Source of the DNA: G963678095 sp963678095
GTDB taxonomy: Bacteria; Bacillota; Negativicutes; Selenomonadales; Selenomonadaceae
Direction of reading: 5' to 3'
DNA: 64,000 bases
Assembly: GCA_963678095.2 (NCBI GenBank)
Contig: OY782746.1
Location: 62,001-126,000 of the forward strand
The translations under genes were made by a program, and so were the position numbers. Under the pieces are notes generated by a model. The model was given only the letters and a program-made list of their open reading frames with translations, was not told the origin of the DNA and did no database searches. Below, piece by piece: positions 56,930 through 64,000 of the stretch. Each line of letters begins with the position of its first letter. Within the stretch, counting starts at the first letter, position 1.

Positions 56930-58045
56930 TTATTCACCTTCTGTAGAGAATGATTCTTCCGGAGTCACTTCAGCGATGGTCAAATCATTCAGATCGTTTT
57001 CTGCGGCGGCCTGCGATTCGCTTTTAATATCGATTTTCCAGCCAGTCAGTTTTGCGGCAAGGCGCGCATTTTGCCCTTCTTTGCCGATTGCCAGTGACAA
57101 CTGATAATCTGGAACAATAACTTTGGATATTTTCTCAGCTTCACTGATGGCAACAGAAACCACCTTAGCCGGGCTCAGCGAATTGGCAATGTATTTAGCC
57201 GGATCGACATTCCATTTGACAATATCAATCTTTTCACCTTTTAATTCGTCGACAATTGCCTGCACACGCATGCCCTTATGTCCGACACAGGAACCCACTG
57301 GATCGATATCTTCATCTTTGGAAAATACTGCTATTTTAGACCGCATCCCAGGTTCCCGGGCCACGGATTTGATTTCGACGATGCCATCATGGATTTCTGG
57401 AACTTCGAGCTCAAACAGGCGTTTCAAAAGGCCCGGATGTGTTCTCGACACCATGATTTGCGGTCCTTTAGAGGTTTTTTTGACTTCGACGATATACGTT
57501 TTCAGGCGATCGCCATGATTATATTGTTCGATAGGAATCTGCTCAGAGGGTGTCAATACTGCCTCGGTTTTGCCAAGATCGATAAATACATTCTTAGCTT
57601 CGATGCGCTGCACAATCCCTGTTAAAATATCGCTTTCCCTATTGGAAAATTCTTCATAGATAATGCCACGTTCTGCTTCACGGATGCGCTGCACAACAAC
57701 CTGTTTGGCTGTCTGCGCTGCAATGCGGCCGAAATCAGCCGGTGTAACTTCTATTTCAACAATATCGCCTTCTTCATAGGCGGCATTGATTTTGCGAGCT
57801 TCAGCCAATGACATTTCTGTGATATCACTGTCCATTGCTTCGACGATGGTTTTGCGGGCAAAAACGTGAAACTCACCGGTTGTGCGATCAAGCGCGACGC
57901 GGACGTTCTGAGCCGAACTAAAATTGCGTTTGTAGGCAGATATCAATGCTGCTTCAATAGCGTCAAACAAGACCTCTGGTGCAATGCCCTTTTCTTTCCC
58001 TAATTGTTTAAATGCTTCCATGAATCCTTTGTCTTTATTATTCAT
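56930..58045 (-). CDS. nusA: Transcription termination/antitermination factor NusA
   Basis: The 371-residue protein has the NusA N-domain (about 1-125, with EVLFDAIEAALISAYKRNF), an S1 domain (ILTGIVQRIEAKNVFIDLGKTEA) and two KH domains (DPVGSCVGHKGMRVQAIVDEL and LAIGKEGQNARLAAKLTGW). It has no C-terminal acidic repeats, as usual in Firmicutes. It binds RNA polymerase and RNA during elongation. It follows rimP by 27 bases. Confidence 0.96.
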   Translation of the reverse strand: MNNKDKGFMEAFKQLGKEKGIAPEVLFDAIEAALISAYKRNFSSAQNVRVALDRTTGEFHVFARKTIVEAMDSDITEMSLAEARKINAAYEEGDIVEIEVTPADFGRIAAQTAKQVVVQRIREAERGIIYEEFSNRESDILTGIVQRIEAKNVFIDLGKTEAVLTPSEQIPIEQYNHGDRLKTYIVEVKKTSKGPQIMVSRTHPGLLKRLFELEVPEIHDGIVEIKSVAREPGMRSKIAVFSKDEDIDPVGSCVGHKGMRVQAIVDELKGEKIDIVKWNVDPAKYIANSLSPAKVVSVAISEAEKISKVIVPDYQLSLAIGKEGQNARLAAKLTGWKIDIKSESQAAAENDLNDLTIAEVTPEESFSTEGE

Positions 58046-58072
58046 GTAAATCCCCCTTATTCAATTGTATGA

Positions 58073-58519
58073 TCAAAATTCGATATGAAGACGAATAAGT
58101 GCTATCTTATCAAATGGAATAACTTTTTTTTCATCGAGTGTTATGCTATCGGCATTGAATGCCGACAGTTGTCCGACGGTTAATTTCTGTCCGTCAAAAG
58201 GGGCATAGGTTGTGACATCAACCATCTTTCCCATTTCACGTTCAAAATCACGATCCTTTTTCAGGACACGATCAAGCCCTGGTGAGGAAACCTCCAATAT
58301 GTAGCTTTCCTTGATTGGATCGCTTTTGTCGAGGACTTCTTCAAGCTCTTCACTAAGCTGCTGACAGTCATCAATTTCAATACCGCCAACTTTATCTATA
58401 AAAACGCGCAGATACCAATGCTGTTCCTTGACGTATTCTACATCAACCAATTCGATATCTTTACCCTGAAGTAACTCTAAAACGATCTGTTCTACCCGCT
58501 CTTCTGTCTGATTTGCCAT
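58073..58519 (-). CDS. rimP: Ribosome maturation factor RimP
   Basis: This 148-residue protein has the RimP pattern VDVEYVKEQHWYLRVFIDKVGGIEIDDC, then EVSSPGLDRVLKKDRDFER. It is needed for 30S maturation. GGAGGTG precedes the ATG. It is the first gene of the rimP-to-ribF operon, whose promoter and leader hairpin lie just upstream. Confidence 0.95.
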   Translation of the reverse strand: MANQTEERVEQIVLELLQGKDIELVDVEYVKEQHWYLRVFIDKVGGIEIDDCQQLSEELEEVLDKSDPIKESYILEVSSPGLDRVLKKDRDFEREMGKMVDVTTYAPFDGQKLTVGQLSAFNADSITLDEKKVIPFDKIALIRLHIEF

Positions 58520-58582
58520 AAAAACACCTCCTGTTGCTGGACTGAGTAACTTTTTCGATGATGATTTCCCAAATAAATAAGA

Positions 58583-58612
58583 CTAAAGAGTGGGTTTGCA
58601 CCCACTCTTTAG
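58583..58612 (-). promoter_or_regulatory. rimP operon leader hairpin
   Basis: The 13-bp arms CTAAAGAGTGGGT (58583-58595) and ACCCACTCTTTAG (58600-58612) are perfect with a TTGC loop. In the leader RNA it is followed by a weak U-rich stretch, so it may act as a regulated terminator or as the terminator of polC read-through. Confidence 0.7.
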
Positions 58613-58641
58613 ATATCACACCTTAAATTTCCTGTAGCTTC

Positions 58642-58670
58642 ATTATAGCATCTGCTGATATAAATGTAAA
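58642..58670 (-). promoter_or_regulatory. Promoter of the rimP-nusA-infB operon
   Basis: TTTACA (58665-58670), a 17-base spacer and TATAAT (58642-58647) preceded by TGC (extended -10) on the minus strand. Confidence 0.8.
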
Positions 58671-58724
58671 CTCCATATTCGATAACAAAGTATTAAGACA
58701 ACTTATTTTACGATAACAGTCCTG

Positions 58725-61700
58725 TTACAAAAACAGCTCCATCTGATCGCTTTCATTCATCCCGGCTAGACAACCGTGTTCACGCAATGCCTCTATGACT
58801 GTTTTTGAAATACCGGTTCTCTTTTTCATGTCATCAATTGAAGTGAAGTCGCCATCCTTGCGTGCTTCAACGATATTTTTAGCCGCGGTGCTGCCTACGC
58901 CGTCAAGTGCAGCCAGCGGGGGCAGCAAGGATTTATCATGAATGACGAATTTATCAGCCAGTGAAACATACAAATCCACTTTTTCTACAAAATAACCGCG
59001 CAGATACATTTCCCAGGCCAGTTCAAGAACAATTTGCAAATCTTTATCCTTAACAGACAGGGATTTCTGTGCTTCGAGTTCATCAATTTCCTTCATTTTT
59101 TCCTTAATTGCCGTCTTCCCTTTGGCAATCAGATTGGCATCAAACTCAGCCGCCCGAATGGAGAAATAGGCGGCGTAAAAAGCCAAAGGATAGTGAACCT
59201 TGCAAAAAGCAATCCGGTAAGCCATCATTACATAAGCTGTCGCATGAGCCCGAGGAAACAAATACTTGATTTTCAAGCACGATGCAATATACCAGTCCGG
59301 AATTCCTGCCTGTTTAAGCTTTTCGATCACTTCCGGGGCAATGCCTTTGCCCTTGCGGACATTTTCCATCGTCTTAAACGCCAGCAATGGCTCAACCCCA
59401 CGATGAATCAGATACATCATGATATCATCACGGGCCGAGATAGCGTCTGACAGGGTTGAGGTTCCATTGCGGATCAACTCCTGCGCGTTATCGAGCCAGA
59501 CATTCGTTCCATGCGAAAATCCACTGATTCGGACGAGGTCACTGAATTTTTTCGGATTGGTGTCATCAAGCATCTGCCTGGTAAAGCGGGTACGAAATTC
59601 CGGGATGCCAAAGGTTCCAGAATTACTGCCGAGTTCTTCGGGGGTAACGCCCAGCGCCGCTGTCGAAGAAAAGATGCTCATAGTCGCTGGGTCATCAAAC
59701 GGAATTGTTTTTGGGTCACGATGGGTCAGATCTTCGAGCATCTTAATGACAGTAGGATCATCATGTCCCAGAATATCAAGCTTTACCAGTCGGTCATTAA
59801 TCGAGTGATAATCAAAATGCGTCGTGATGGTAGTCGTATTCTTATCGTCGGCTGGTCGCTGGATTGGCGTAAAATGGTGAATATCCATATTGCGCGGAAT
59901 AACCATAATGCCGCCCGGGTGCTGGCCAGTCGTCCGCTTAACGCCGGTGCAGCCTTCGACCATGCTGCTGAAATAGGCATCCCTTTTCTTCTGGCCCTTT
60001 TCATCAAAGTATTTGCGGACATAGCCATAGGCTGTTTTATCAGCAACTGTCGCTATAGTACCAGCGCGGAATACATTGTCCTTGCCGAAAAGTTCTTCTG
60101 TGTATTTATGGGCTACCGGCTGATAATCACCGGAGAAATTCAAATCGATATCAGGAACCTTGTCCCCATCGAAGCCCATGAATACGGCAAACGGAATATC
60201 ATGCCCATCCTTTATAAGGCCAGTGTCACAAACAGGACAATTCTTATCCGGCAGGTCAAAACCGCAACCATAGGAACCATCGGTGATAAATTCGCTGTAC
60301 TGGCAATGCGGACAGCGCCAATGTGGTGGCAGTGGGTTTACCTCGGTGATATCGGTCATGGTCGCTACAAAAGAAGATCCGACAGATCCTCGCGAGCCAA
60401 CAAGGTAGCCATCATCGAGAGATTTTCGTACGAGCTTATGCGCGATCAGATATAGTACGGCGAAGCCGTGTCCGATGATGGATGTTAGTTCGAGATTAAG
60501 ACGATCCTGGACAATTTGCGGCAAGTTTTCCCCATAGAGAAATCTGGCCGTGCTATATGACATGTCTCGGATCTGATCTTCAGCGCCGGGAATCATCGGA
60601 GAATACAAATCATCCGGGATCGGCTTAAAAACTTCTACCTGATCGGCAATTTTGCGTGGATTCGTCACAACTGCCGCATAGGCATCGTCTTCTCCCAGAT
60701 ATTGAAACTCCGCCAGCATCTCTTCTGTCGTTCGCAGATAGAGCGGCGGCTGCATATCGGCATCCTTAAATCCTTTGCCGGCCATTAAAATTGCCCGGTA
60801 TATCTGATCTTCCGGATTTAAAAAATGCACGTCGCAGGTTGCCACCAATAGTTTTCCCAGGCGTTTTGCCAGATCGGCCACTTTCAGATTGATGGCGATC
60901 AAATCCTGATCGGATTGAATATTGGGGAAATCTTCACTGCGAACAAGAAATTCGTTATTAGCAATCGGTTGAATTTCCAAATAATCATAAAACCGGGCAA
61001 TTTCAACGAGTTCCTCCTCCGGCTGCCCGGCAACAATCGCCCGGATAAGTTCTCCAGCCTCGCAGGCCGAACCGACAATAATCCCCTCCCGGTATTCCTG
61101 TAAAATTTTGCGTGGCAATCGTGGCTGCTTATGCAGATAGCGCAAATGTGCCAGGGATACCATCTTATAAAGATTACACAAACCGATATGGTTTTTTACC
61201 AACAGAATAATATGATTGGCCCGCCGCTGCTGGTAATCATCGCCGACCAGGTACCCTTCCATGCCGTAGATGATTTTTATGTCAAGCTTATTGGCCTTTA
61301 GTACCTTGGCTGCTTCAGGAAACGCCTGAACAACACCGTGATCTGTAATCGCAATGGCCGGCCAGCCCCAGCGGGCAGCGGTTGTCACCAGTTTTTTTAC
61401 CGAAACGACGGCATCCATGTTGCTCATATGCGTATGGGCATGAAGTTCAACACGCTTTTCACTTGCCTGGTCATCCCGCAGCAGCGGAGTTGTTTTATAC
61501 ATGCTGTCGACAAACAGGACAAAATCATTTTGGAAGGTGTCAAAGCGAACCGAGCCCTTGATTTTAACAGTCATGCCAGCTGAAACGCCAGCCTGAACGC
61601 GCTCAAATTCCTCCTTGTCCTTGAAAAAGGTCTTGCAGTTTATGCCATCGCTCTTGTCGGCCAACGAAAACGTAAGTAATTTTGTACCGGTTTTAAATTC

Positions 61701-62450
61701 ACGTACATCAAAAGTACCGATTGTTCCCGCCAGAATAACATTTTTCATTTCACCATCAAGATCTGAAATTGGCACCGGTTCGCCCTGAATGGTTTTGCCA
61801 AAAATCTGCGGCGAACTAGTTGTCTTGCTGGCGGATGCTGTTTTACCGGCAGTACTGGCCGGTTCGAGCTGTCGCTGCTGTTCAAGCTGCAGCGCTTCCA
61901 TGTATTCCGGGGTCATAAAGTCATCGGTCTGTTCGGCTGCTGGTACATCGGCAGCCTGACAATCAATTTCACAAGCAAAACCCAGTAATTCCTTAATGAC
62001 CTTTTGCATGCTCCGGACAACGCCATGCGCCTGCATGATCTCTTCGGCCAGTTCGCCAAAAACAACGAGAATCAGTTTGCTACCGGAAAAATGATGTTTG
62101 GCTTTAAGCAACAGATGCGTTACCGTCGGATTGCCGTCGGCAGAGCTTTCTACAATCTTTTTCCAAAGTCGTTCAACCTCTGCTTCCCAGTCGATAACAT
62201 CCTGATAAAAAATGACCTGGTTTATCTGACATTTTGCGGCAATATACTCGGCCGCAGTCTCCAGCAGAGATACGGACAGACGGTTGCGTGTTTGTAGCAA
62301 AATTTCCCAGGAATTTTGCTTCAGACTGATCTCCACATGTTTGATCCGGCATTCCTGGAAAAGCTTTTTTTGGTTTTCTTCTACTGGCAGACTGCGAACC
62401 AGCTGCCAAAAATCATTCCCTTCGCGGGGAATAATACAATATTTCTGCAT
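58725..62450 (-). CDS. polC: DNA polymerase III PolC-type alpha subunit lacking the internal exonuclease domain
   Basis: From the ATG at 62450 (AGAGG about 10 bases upstream; the ATG at 62477 would add 9 residues) the protein has 1241 residues, while typical PolC has about 1430. The order is an N-terminal domain, an OB fold (FGKTIQGEPVPISDL...), then a PHP domain starting ELHAHTHMSNMDAV (about 335). The polymerase core has a zinc site (CPHCQYSEF...CPVC) and the catalytic VPDIDLNFSG (about 765-774). At about residue 400, MEGYLVGDD runs directly into RRANHIILLVKN. Bacillus PolC has the roughly 170-residue DEDD 3'-5' exonuclease (DVETTG...) here. Confidence 0.95.
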   Translation of the reverse strand: MQKYCIIPREGNDFWQLVRSLPVEENQKKLFQECRIKHVEISLKQNSWEILLQTRNRLSVSLLETAAEYIAAKCQINQVIFYQDVIDWEAEVERLWKKIVESSADGNPTVTHLLLKAKHHFSGSKLILVVFGELAEEIMQAHGVVRSMQKVIKELLGFACEIDCQAADVPAAEQTDDFMTPEYMEALQLEQQRQLEPASTAGKTASASKTTSSPQIFGKTIQGEPVPISDLDGEMKNVILAGTIGTFDVREFKTGTKLLTFSLADKSDGINCKTFFKDKEEFERVQAGVSAGMTVKIKGSVRFDTFQNDFVLFVDSMYKTTPLLRDDQASEKRVELHAHTHMSNMDAVVSVKKLVTTAARWGWPAIAITDHGVVQAFPEAAKVLKANKLDIKIIYGMEGYLVGDDYQQRRANHIILLVKNHIGLCNLYKMVSLAHLRYLHKQPRLPRKILQEYREGIIVGSACEAGELIRAIVAGQPEEELVEIARFYDYLEIQPIANNEFLVRSEDFPNIQSDQDLIAINLKVADLAKRLGKLLVATCDVHFLNPEDQIYRAILMAGKGFKDADMQPPLYLRTTEEMLAEFQYLGEDDAYAAVVTNPRKIADQVEVFKPIPDDLYSPMIPGAEDQIRDMSYSTARFLYGENLPQIVQDRLNLELTSIIGHGFAVLYLIAHKLVRKSLDDGYLVGSRGSVGSSFVATMTDITEVNPLPPHWRCPHCQYSEFITDGSYGCGFDLPDKNCPVCDTGLIKDGHDIPFAVFMGFDGDKVPDIDLNFSGDYQPVAHKYTEELFGKDNVFRAGTIATVADKTAYGYVRKYFDEKGQKKRDAYFSSMVEGCTGVKRTTGQHPGGIMVIPRNMDIHHFTPIQRPADDKNTTTITTHFDYHSINDRLVKLDILGHDDPTVIKMLEDLTHRDPKTIPFDDPATMSIFSSTAALGVTPEELGSNSGTFGIPEFRTRFTRQMLDDTNPKKFSDLVRISGFSHGTNVWLDNAQELIRNGTSTLSDAISARDDIMMYLIHRGVEPLLAFKTMENVRKGKGIAPEVIEKLKQAGIPDWYIASCLKIKYLFPRAHATAYVMMAYRIAFCKVHYPLAFYAAYFSIRAAEFDANLIAKGKTAIKEKMKEIDELEAQKSLSVKDKDLQIVLELAWEMYLRGYFVEKVDLYVSLADKFVIHDKSLLPPLAALDGVGSTAAKNIVEARKDGDFTSIDDMKKRTGISKTVIEALREHGCLAGMNESDQMELFL

Positions 62451-62574
62451 AATAACTGAGCCTCTTTCGTCATCCATTGCCTTTTATTCTATCATAAAAT
62501 ATGTTCGCATCAAAACAGAATCTTTTTGACAAAAACAATGAAATATTGTCCCGCACAGAAGGTATCCTCCATAG

Positions 62575-62607
62575 AAAAGGCCCCGCAGCTTAACCGCGGG
62601 GCCTTTT
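62575..62607 (-). terminator. GC-rich terminator of the gene at 62637
   Basis: AAAAGGCCCCGC (62575-62586) and GCGGGGCCTTTT (62596-62607) are perfect arms with a T-run on either side. Confidence 0.8.
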
Positions 62608-62636
62608 CGGTCACAAGCGTTTTATCGCTTATGTAT

Positions 62637-62963
62637 TTATAATAGTTCTTCCGGAATGCTGTCGGCGGCAAGAATCCAGGTGCCAGCTTCGTTTTCTTTC
62701 ATGCCAAGTGGCCGTGCCTCAATGGTCTCACCGGCAACACCAATCGATATTTTGTCGCCCATGCATTCCATAATCCATTGCTGGAACATCTCGTTTTTAT
62801 TTCTGATTATGATATTAGGATCACCGCTGCGTTCATTGTGGTCTTTAAACTCAATGCCGCCGTCCTCGTGCCGGCTGATGTAATGATCTGGTTCACCCTT
62901 GTGCCTTAATACAACTGAGATATCAGAAAACTTATGAAACCCATTTTTTAAAGCTGTCACCAA
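62637..62963 (-). CDS. Hypothetical protein
   Basis: This 108-residue cytosolic protein has the segments VVLRHKGEPDHYISRHEDGG, IIIRNKNEMFQQWIMEC and TWILAADSIPEELL. AGGAG lies 7 bases before the TTG start (a GTG follows at once). It has its own terminator, so it is a genuine single-gene unit. I do not recognise the family and assign no function. Confidence 0.65.
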   Translation of the reverse strand: MVTALKNGFHKFSDISVVLRHKGEPDHYISRHEDGGIEFKDHNERSGDPNIIIRNKNEMFQQWIMECMGDKISIGVAGETIEARPLGMKENEAGTWILAADSIPEELL

Positions 62964-63000
62964 GAATCATCTCCTAATTTTAAATTTAAGTCTATTCTGT

Positions 63001-63057
63001 ATATTTCGACAAATGAACGGCGATCCCTGCAAGATCGCCGCTCATTTGTCGAAATAT
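63001..63057 (-). terminator. Long hairpin after cobC
   Basis: The 16-bp outer arms (ATATTTCGACAAATGA and its complement) plus an 8-bp inner stem (CGGCGATC/GATCGCCG) are separated by one mismatch. It lies 26 bases past the cobC stop. It probably ends the cob transcript, though no T-run abuts it. Confidence 0.6.
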
Positions 63058-63082
63058 TTGCCGGGATAACTCCCCAGGCTGT

Positions 63083-63691
63083 TTATTTTTGCAAATGTGC
63101 GGTGCTGTTAAGCAGCTCCACCGAGCGAAGCTGTTCATCGTAGCGGATGATGTTGACCGCGGTATTGTCCTGGCGCAAAGACCAAATATACTGCAATGGC
63201 ATATGCAGCGCTTCTGCCAATATTGTGCGGATAATAGCCCCATGAGCCGCAATCAAAACAGTTTCGCCTGGATGTGTGTCGACAATTTCTTCAATTGCTG
63301 TCAGTCCGCGCTGCTGAAGCTCAGAAAAACTTTCTCCGGCTGGAATCGTAATTTTCTCTGGATTGACGAAAAAATTTGCCCCCTGCTTGGGCCACTTTTC
63401 CTCGATTTGTGTATAAGTAAGCCCTTCCCAGTCGCCAAAATTCATTTCTCGTAAACCTGCTTTTTCAGTTACGGGCAGGGAAAAGCGGTCAGCAACAAAG
63501 CTGGCTGTCTTATAAGCACGTTGCAGGTCACTGGAATAAGCGGCCGAAATTTCGGGGAAAGCAAACCGCTCCGCCAGCATTTGCGCTTGTTGAAGTCCTT
63601 TATCAGATAAAGCGATGTCCGTCTGGCCCTGATAGCGGCCAAGCAGATTCCATTTCGTCTCGCCGTGACGAACTAAAATAATTTTTGTCAT
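63083..63691 (-). CDS. cobC: Alpha-ribazole phosphatase, histidine phosphatase family
   Basis: The 202-residue protein has the phosphohistidine motif LVRHGETKWNLLGRYQGQTDIALS at the start (catalytic His9). SSDLQRAYKTA, EMNFGDWEGLTYTQIEEKWP and the second His in VLIAAHGAIIRTIL follow. The EMNFGDWEG form and the coupling to cobD (4-base ATGA overlap) point to CobC, which removes the phosphate from alpha-ribazole-5'-phosphate (or cobalamin phosphate) late in cobalamin synthesis. A general phosphoglycerate mutase-like phosphatase is the alternative. Confidence 0.85.
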   Translation of the reverse strand: MTKIILVRHGETKWNLLGRYQGQTDIALSDKGLQQAQMLAERFAFPEISAAYSSDLQRAYKTASFVADRFSLPVTEKAGLREMNFGDWEGLTYTQIEEKWPKQGANFFVNPEKITIPAGESFSELQQRGLTAIEEIVDTHPGETVLIAAHGAIIRTILAEALHMPLQYIWSLRQDNTAVNIIRYDEQLRSVELLNSTAHLQK

Positions 63692-64000
63692 ACCCTTGTA
63701 CTCTCCTTTAAAACTGCTTGTAATGCGGCTAGCAAAGCATCATTATCATGGGGGGACTTTACAGCAACCCGGACGTAGCCAGTAGAAAGCCCCGGGTAAT
63801 TGCTGCAATCACGGATCATAATCTGCCGTTGCAGTAATTTTTCTCTAAATAGAGCTGCACTATAGCCGGTCCCGCTGATATCAAGCAAAATAAAATTTAC
63901 AGTTGGTTTGCAAGCTTTGACCTTGGGCAGGCCTTGCAAAAGCAGCCACAGCCGTTCCCCCTCCGCTTTAACACTGGCGCGGGTTTTTTCCTGATAAGCG
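63688..64000 (-). CDS. cobD: Threonine-phosphate decarboxylase, C-terminal part (5' end outside window)
   Basis: The frame is open to the window edge. Its visible 103 residues include GERLWLLLQGLPKVKACK, TVNFILLDISGTGYSAALF, REKLLQRQIMIRDCSNYPGL and STGYVRVAVKSPHDNDALL. This is the C-terminal domain of a class I/II PLP aminotransferase-fold enzyme of the HisC/CobD group. The IRDCSNYPGL block and coupling to cobC favour CobD, which makes (R)-1-amino-2-propanol phosphate for the cobalamin nucleotide loop. The PLP lysine lies outside. Confidence 0.8.
   Translation of the reverse strand, partial: AYQEKTRASVKAEGERLWLLLQGLPKVKACKPTVNFILLDISGTGYSAALFREKLLQRQIMIRDCSNYPGLSTGYVRVAVKSPHDNDALLAALQAVLKESTRV

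Noticed and set aside
59511..60455. 314-residue plus-strand ORF opposite polC
   Set aside because: It is wholly inside polC on the other strand and resembles no protein; polC motifs fix the coding strand.

Overview
The window reads as the chromosome of an anaerobic, diderm (two-membrane) member of the Firmicutes, most likely the class Negativicutes. The core genes are Firmicute in type and order: a PolC-type replicase, then rimP-nusA-rnpM-ylxQ-infB-rbfA-nrnA-truB-ribF-rpsO-pnp, a Firmicute-style lexA, and the ynbB-hflX pair. There is also outer-membrane material: a small beta-barrel-like protein ending in Phe, and a phosphoethanolamine transferase of the lipid A-modifying type. Genus cannot be fixed from the sequence alone.

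Region 1 (1-15.3 kb) is accessory. It opens with a very AT-rich, left-truncated KAP-type P-loop NTPase that runs off the window, a decayed flavodoxin-family gene and a GNAT acetyltransferase. Next come an exported protein of unknown family (a paralogue lies at 13.9 kb), a compact type I toxin-antitoxin locus with a 25-residue toxin, a Gfo/Idh/MocA oxidoreductase and an outer-membrane protein. A sugar/nucleoside-like operon follows (NCS1 permease, ADP-ribosylglycohydrolase, PfkB kinase, GntR regulator), resembling E. coli yegTUVW with a different transporter. Then come an envelope operon (phosphoethanolamine transferase, amidase, polysaccharide deacetylase) and small exported proteins.

Region 2 (15.4-30.1 kb) is one long minus-strand catabolic operon under an adjacent RpiR regulator. 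In transcription order it encodes an M20 amidohydrolase, an ATZ/TRZ-type amidohydrolase, the two subunits of an aconitase X enzyme, a D-2-hydroxyacid dehydrogenase, an SsuA-like binding lipoprotein, hutU, hutI, the ABC permease and ATPase, hutD and an AlsS-type acetolactate synthase. hutH, hutG and ftcD are absent. This suggests import and breakdown of urocanate or a related imidazole compound. It is the best candidate here for an undescribed pathway.

Region 3 (30.2-46.5 kb) holds stress, sensing and transport genes: an exported protein, a frameshifted XRE regulator, OsmC, a nitroreductase, MscS, a chemoreceptor, DUF1737, a sodium:solute symporter and lexA. It also holds the ndpA-like/hflX/ynbB operon, whose HflX carries an N-terminal JAMM metalloprotease signature, and two tandem tyrosine recombinases. 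An intact ISL3 element with a perfect 8-bp target duplication (46.7-48.1 kb) sits in the T-tract of the pnp terminator.

Region 4 (48.1-64 kb) is the conserved translation/RNA operon from pnp back to rimP, then polC, which lacks the usual internal proofreading exonuclease. A small unknown gene and the cobC-cobD pair of cobalamin synthesis follow, cobD being cut by the window end. I see no tRNA, rRNA or CRISPR array.
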